Shown: one piece after another, positions 35,403 to 36,660 of the stretch
How positions within the stretch are numbered: position 1 is the stretch's first letter
Layout of the letters: each line of letters opens with the position of its first letter
Assembly: GCA_903933015.1 (NCBI GenBank)
Contig: CAIZIQ010000335.1
Coordinates: 1 to 36,660, forward strand
Direction: 5' to 3'
Source: an uncultured Spartobacteria bacterium
GTDB lineage: Bacteria; Verrucomicrobiota; Verrucomicrobiia; Chthoniobacterales; UBA6821
Length of the DNA stretch: 36,660 bases
The notes under the pieces: generated by a model
Told to the model about the DNA's origin: nothing
Seen by the model: the letters and a program-made list of their open reading frames with translations, nothing else
The model's database searches: none
Program-made: the position numbers and the translations under genes

Positions 35403-36660
35403 CCCGACGGCTTTCCCTCAATTAAGGGCACTGGCAGTCGGTGGATTGCTTTTACTATCGCTTGCTCCAGCTCGTTCCGCCGAGCAAACGACGCTCTACG
35501 CCTCCCCTGATGGATCGGGATCAAAGGGTACCAAGGACGCTCCCTGCTCCCTGACGGGAGTGCGTGATCTCGTTCGGACGATGAACCGGTCCATGACCGG
35601 AGACATCGTGGTCATGCTCCATGGGGGAGTCTATCGACTGGAAAAGCCTTTTGAACTTTTGGAGAGCGATCAGGTCCACGATTCGGGGAGCAATGGATTC
35701 CGGATCATCTACAACAACTTCCCCGGAGAGACGCCGGTGTTCATCGGCGCCATCCCGGTGACCGGATGGACCCTCTTCGATAAGTCGAAGAACATCTATC
35801 AGGCCAAGGTTCCTGCCGGGACGCAATCGCGCCAATTCTACGTGAACGGCATCCGTGCGGAGCGGGCACGCGGGGAATTGCAACCAAAGGACTGGTTCAA
35901 GACGGCATCCGGTTGGGGTTGTCTCGACCTTTCCGTCGCCTCGTGGAGGAATCCATCCGACATCGAGATCGTTTCGCGAAGTTCGTGGAAGCACTTGCGC
36001 TGCGGTGTTTCCTCGATCTCCGTGGACATCGTCACCCCTCTGCCCAAGCCTTCCCCGCGCGCCAAGCCAGGGGAGCCGAAGCCTACTCCCTATCCCTCCC
36101 CCACGCCGGTCCGGGCGGCAAGGGTCGACATGAAGACCCCCGGTTGGCTGAATGCCTCCAAATCCCCCAAGCTTGGTCCTCCGGCCAATGGAGGAGGAAC
36201 CCAGCAGATGAACAACGTCGAGTGGGTCGAGAACGCTTTCGAACTCCTGACCAAGCCTGGTCAGTGGTACCTCGACCGTAAGGAGTCCCGTCTCTATTAC
36301 ATTCCCCGTCCCGGAGAGGATGTCGCATCGATGAAGGCTGAGCTTCCCGTCCTGGAGAAGCTTCTTGATGCACGGGGAACTGATTTTAAGCATCGGATCC
36401 ATGACATCAGCATCGAGGGAGTCGTCTTCAAATACGCGACCTGGCTGCAACCGAGCGGTGACCAAGGCTACGCAGACAATCAGACGGGCGTCGTCTGGGT
36501 CAATGTACCGCCCACCTCCAACAAAACCCCAGGAGCTGTCTCCGTTCAGTACGGGCAGAGGGTGAGATTCAATGGCAATGTGGTGACCCACATGGGTGGA
36601 GCGGGCATTGATTTCGGTCACGGGCCCCAGCATTGCTCCATCATCGGCAACTGCCTCTAT
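35392..36660 (+). CDS. Secreted right-handed beta-helix-type protein / putative polysaccharide-active enzyme, 3' truncated by window edge
   Basis: Manual translation is open to the window end (423 codons without stop): MLNNPTAFPQLRALAVGGLLLLSLAPARSAEQTTLYASPDGSGSKGTKDAPCSLTGVRDLVRTM...GDIVVMLHGGVYRLEKPFEL...NNVEWVENAFELLTKPGQWYLDRKESRLYYIPRPGEDV...HDISIEGVVFKYATW. Not in the supplied ORF list because it has no stop in the window. Confidence 0.82.
   Translation, partial: MLNNPTAFPQLRALAVGGLLLLSLAPARSAEQTTLYASPDGSGSKGTKDAPCSLTGVRDLVRTMNRSMTGDIVVMLHGGVYRLEKPFELLESDQVHDSGSNGFRIIYNNFPGETPVFIGAIPVTGWTLFDKSKNIYQAKVPAGTQSRQFYVNGIRAERARGELQPKDWFKTASGWGCLDLSVASWRNPSDIEIVSRSSWKHLRCGVSSISVDIVTPLPKPSPRAKPGEPKPTPYPSPTPVRAARVDMKTPGWLNASKSPKLGPPANGGGTQQMNNVEWVENAFELLTKPGQWYLDRKESRLYYIPRPGEDVASMKAELPVLEKLLDARGTDFKHRIHDISIEGVVFKYATWLQPSGDQGYADNQTGVVWVNVPPTSNKTPGAVSVQYGQRVRFNGNVVTHMGGAGIDFGHGPQHCSIIGNCLY

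Noticed and set aside
35521-36633. 370-aa minus-strand ORF at the right end
   Set aside because: Antisense to an uninterrupted + strand frame with a signal peptide and coherent protein features (35392 to window end).

Overview
The window is a gene-dense, mostly + strand bacterial chromosomal segment. Gene content suggests a Verrucomicrobia/PVC-type genome; this is low-confidence and inferred from gene content only. Positions 1-16.3 kb hold the 3' part of fusA followed directly by a merged S10-spc-alpha ribosomal protein cluster: rpsJ, rplC, rplD, rplW, rplB, rpsS, an inserted gene for a predicted exported coiled-coil protein, rplV, rpsC, rplP, rpmC, rpsQ, rplN, rplX, rplE, rpsH, rplF, rplR, rpsE, rplO, secY, adk, map, infA, rpmJ, rpsM, rpsK, rpsD. 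The cluster closes with a clear rho-independent terminator. tuf, rpsN, rpmD, rpoA and rplQ are missing from their usual positions. Positions 16.4-32.7 kb hold housekeeping genes: EVE-domain protein (-), tmk, holB-like, proB, ABC-2 permease, TPR-like protein, metallophosphoesterase, GT9 glycosyltransferase, thiH, thiS, U32 peptidase, archaeal/eukaryotic-type proS, glycosyltransferase, tilS (-), serS (-), dnaJ/cbpA. The right end holds a Gfo/Idh/MocA oxidoreductase (-), a sialate O-acetylesterase-like protein, and the 5' part of a secreted beta-helix-type protein running off the window. No CRISPR, phage, transposase, rRNA or tRNA was found. The most unusual signal is a family of intergenic elements (about 56-138 bp) built from degenerate 7-nt-periodic, pyrimidine-rich units (e.g. 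CTTTCAC/TTTTCAC, ATTCTTC). They run up to the start codons of map, thiH, the U32 peptidase, proS, serS and dnaJ. In four of the five intervals an oppositely oriented arm precedes them and forms inverted repeats. Start codons in this locus generally lack Shine-Dalgarno sequences and are often preceded by CC. All calls were made by eye from sequence; no database search was run.
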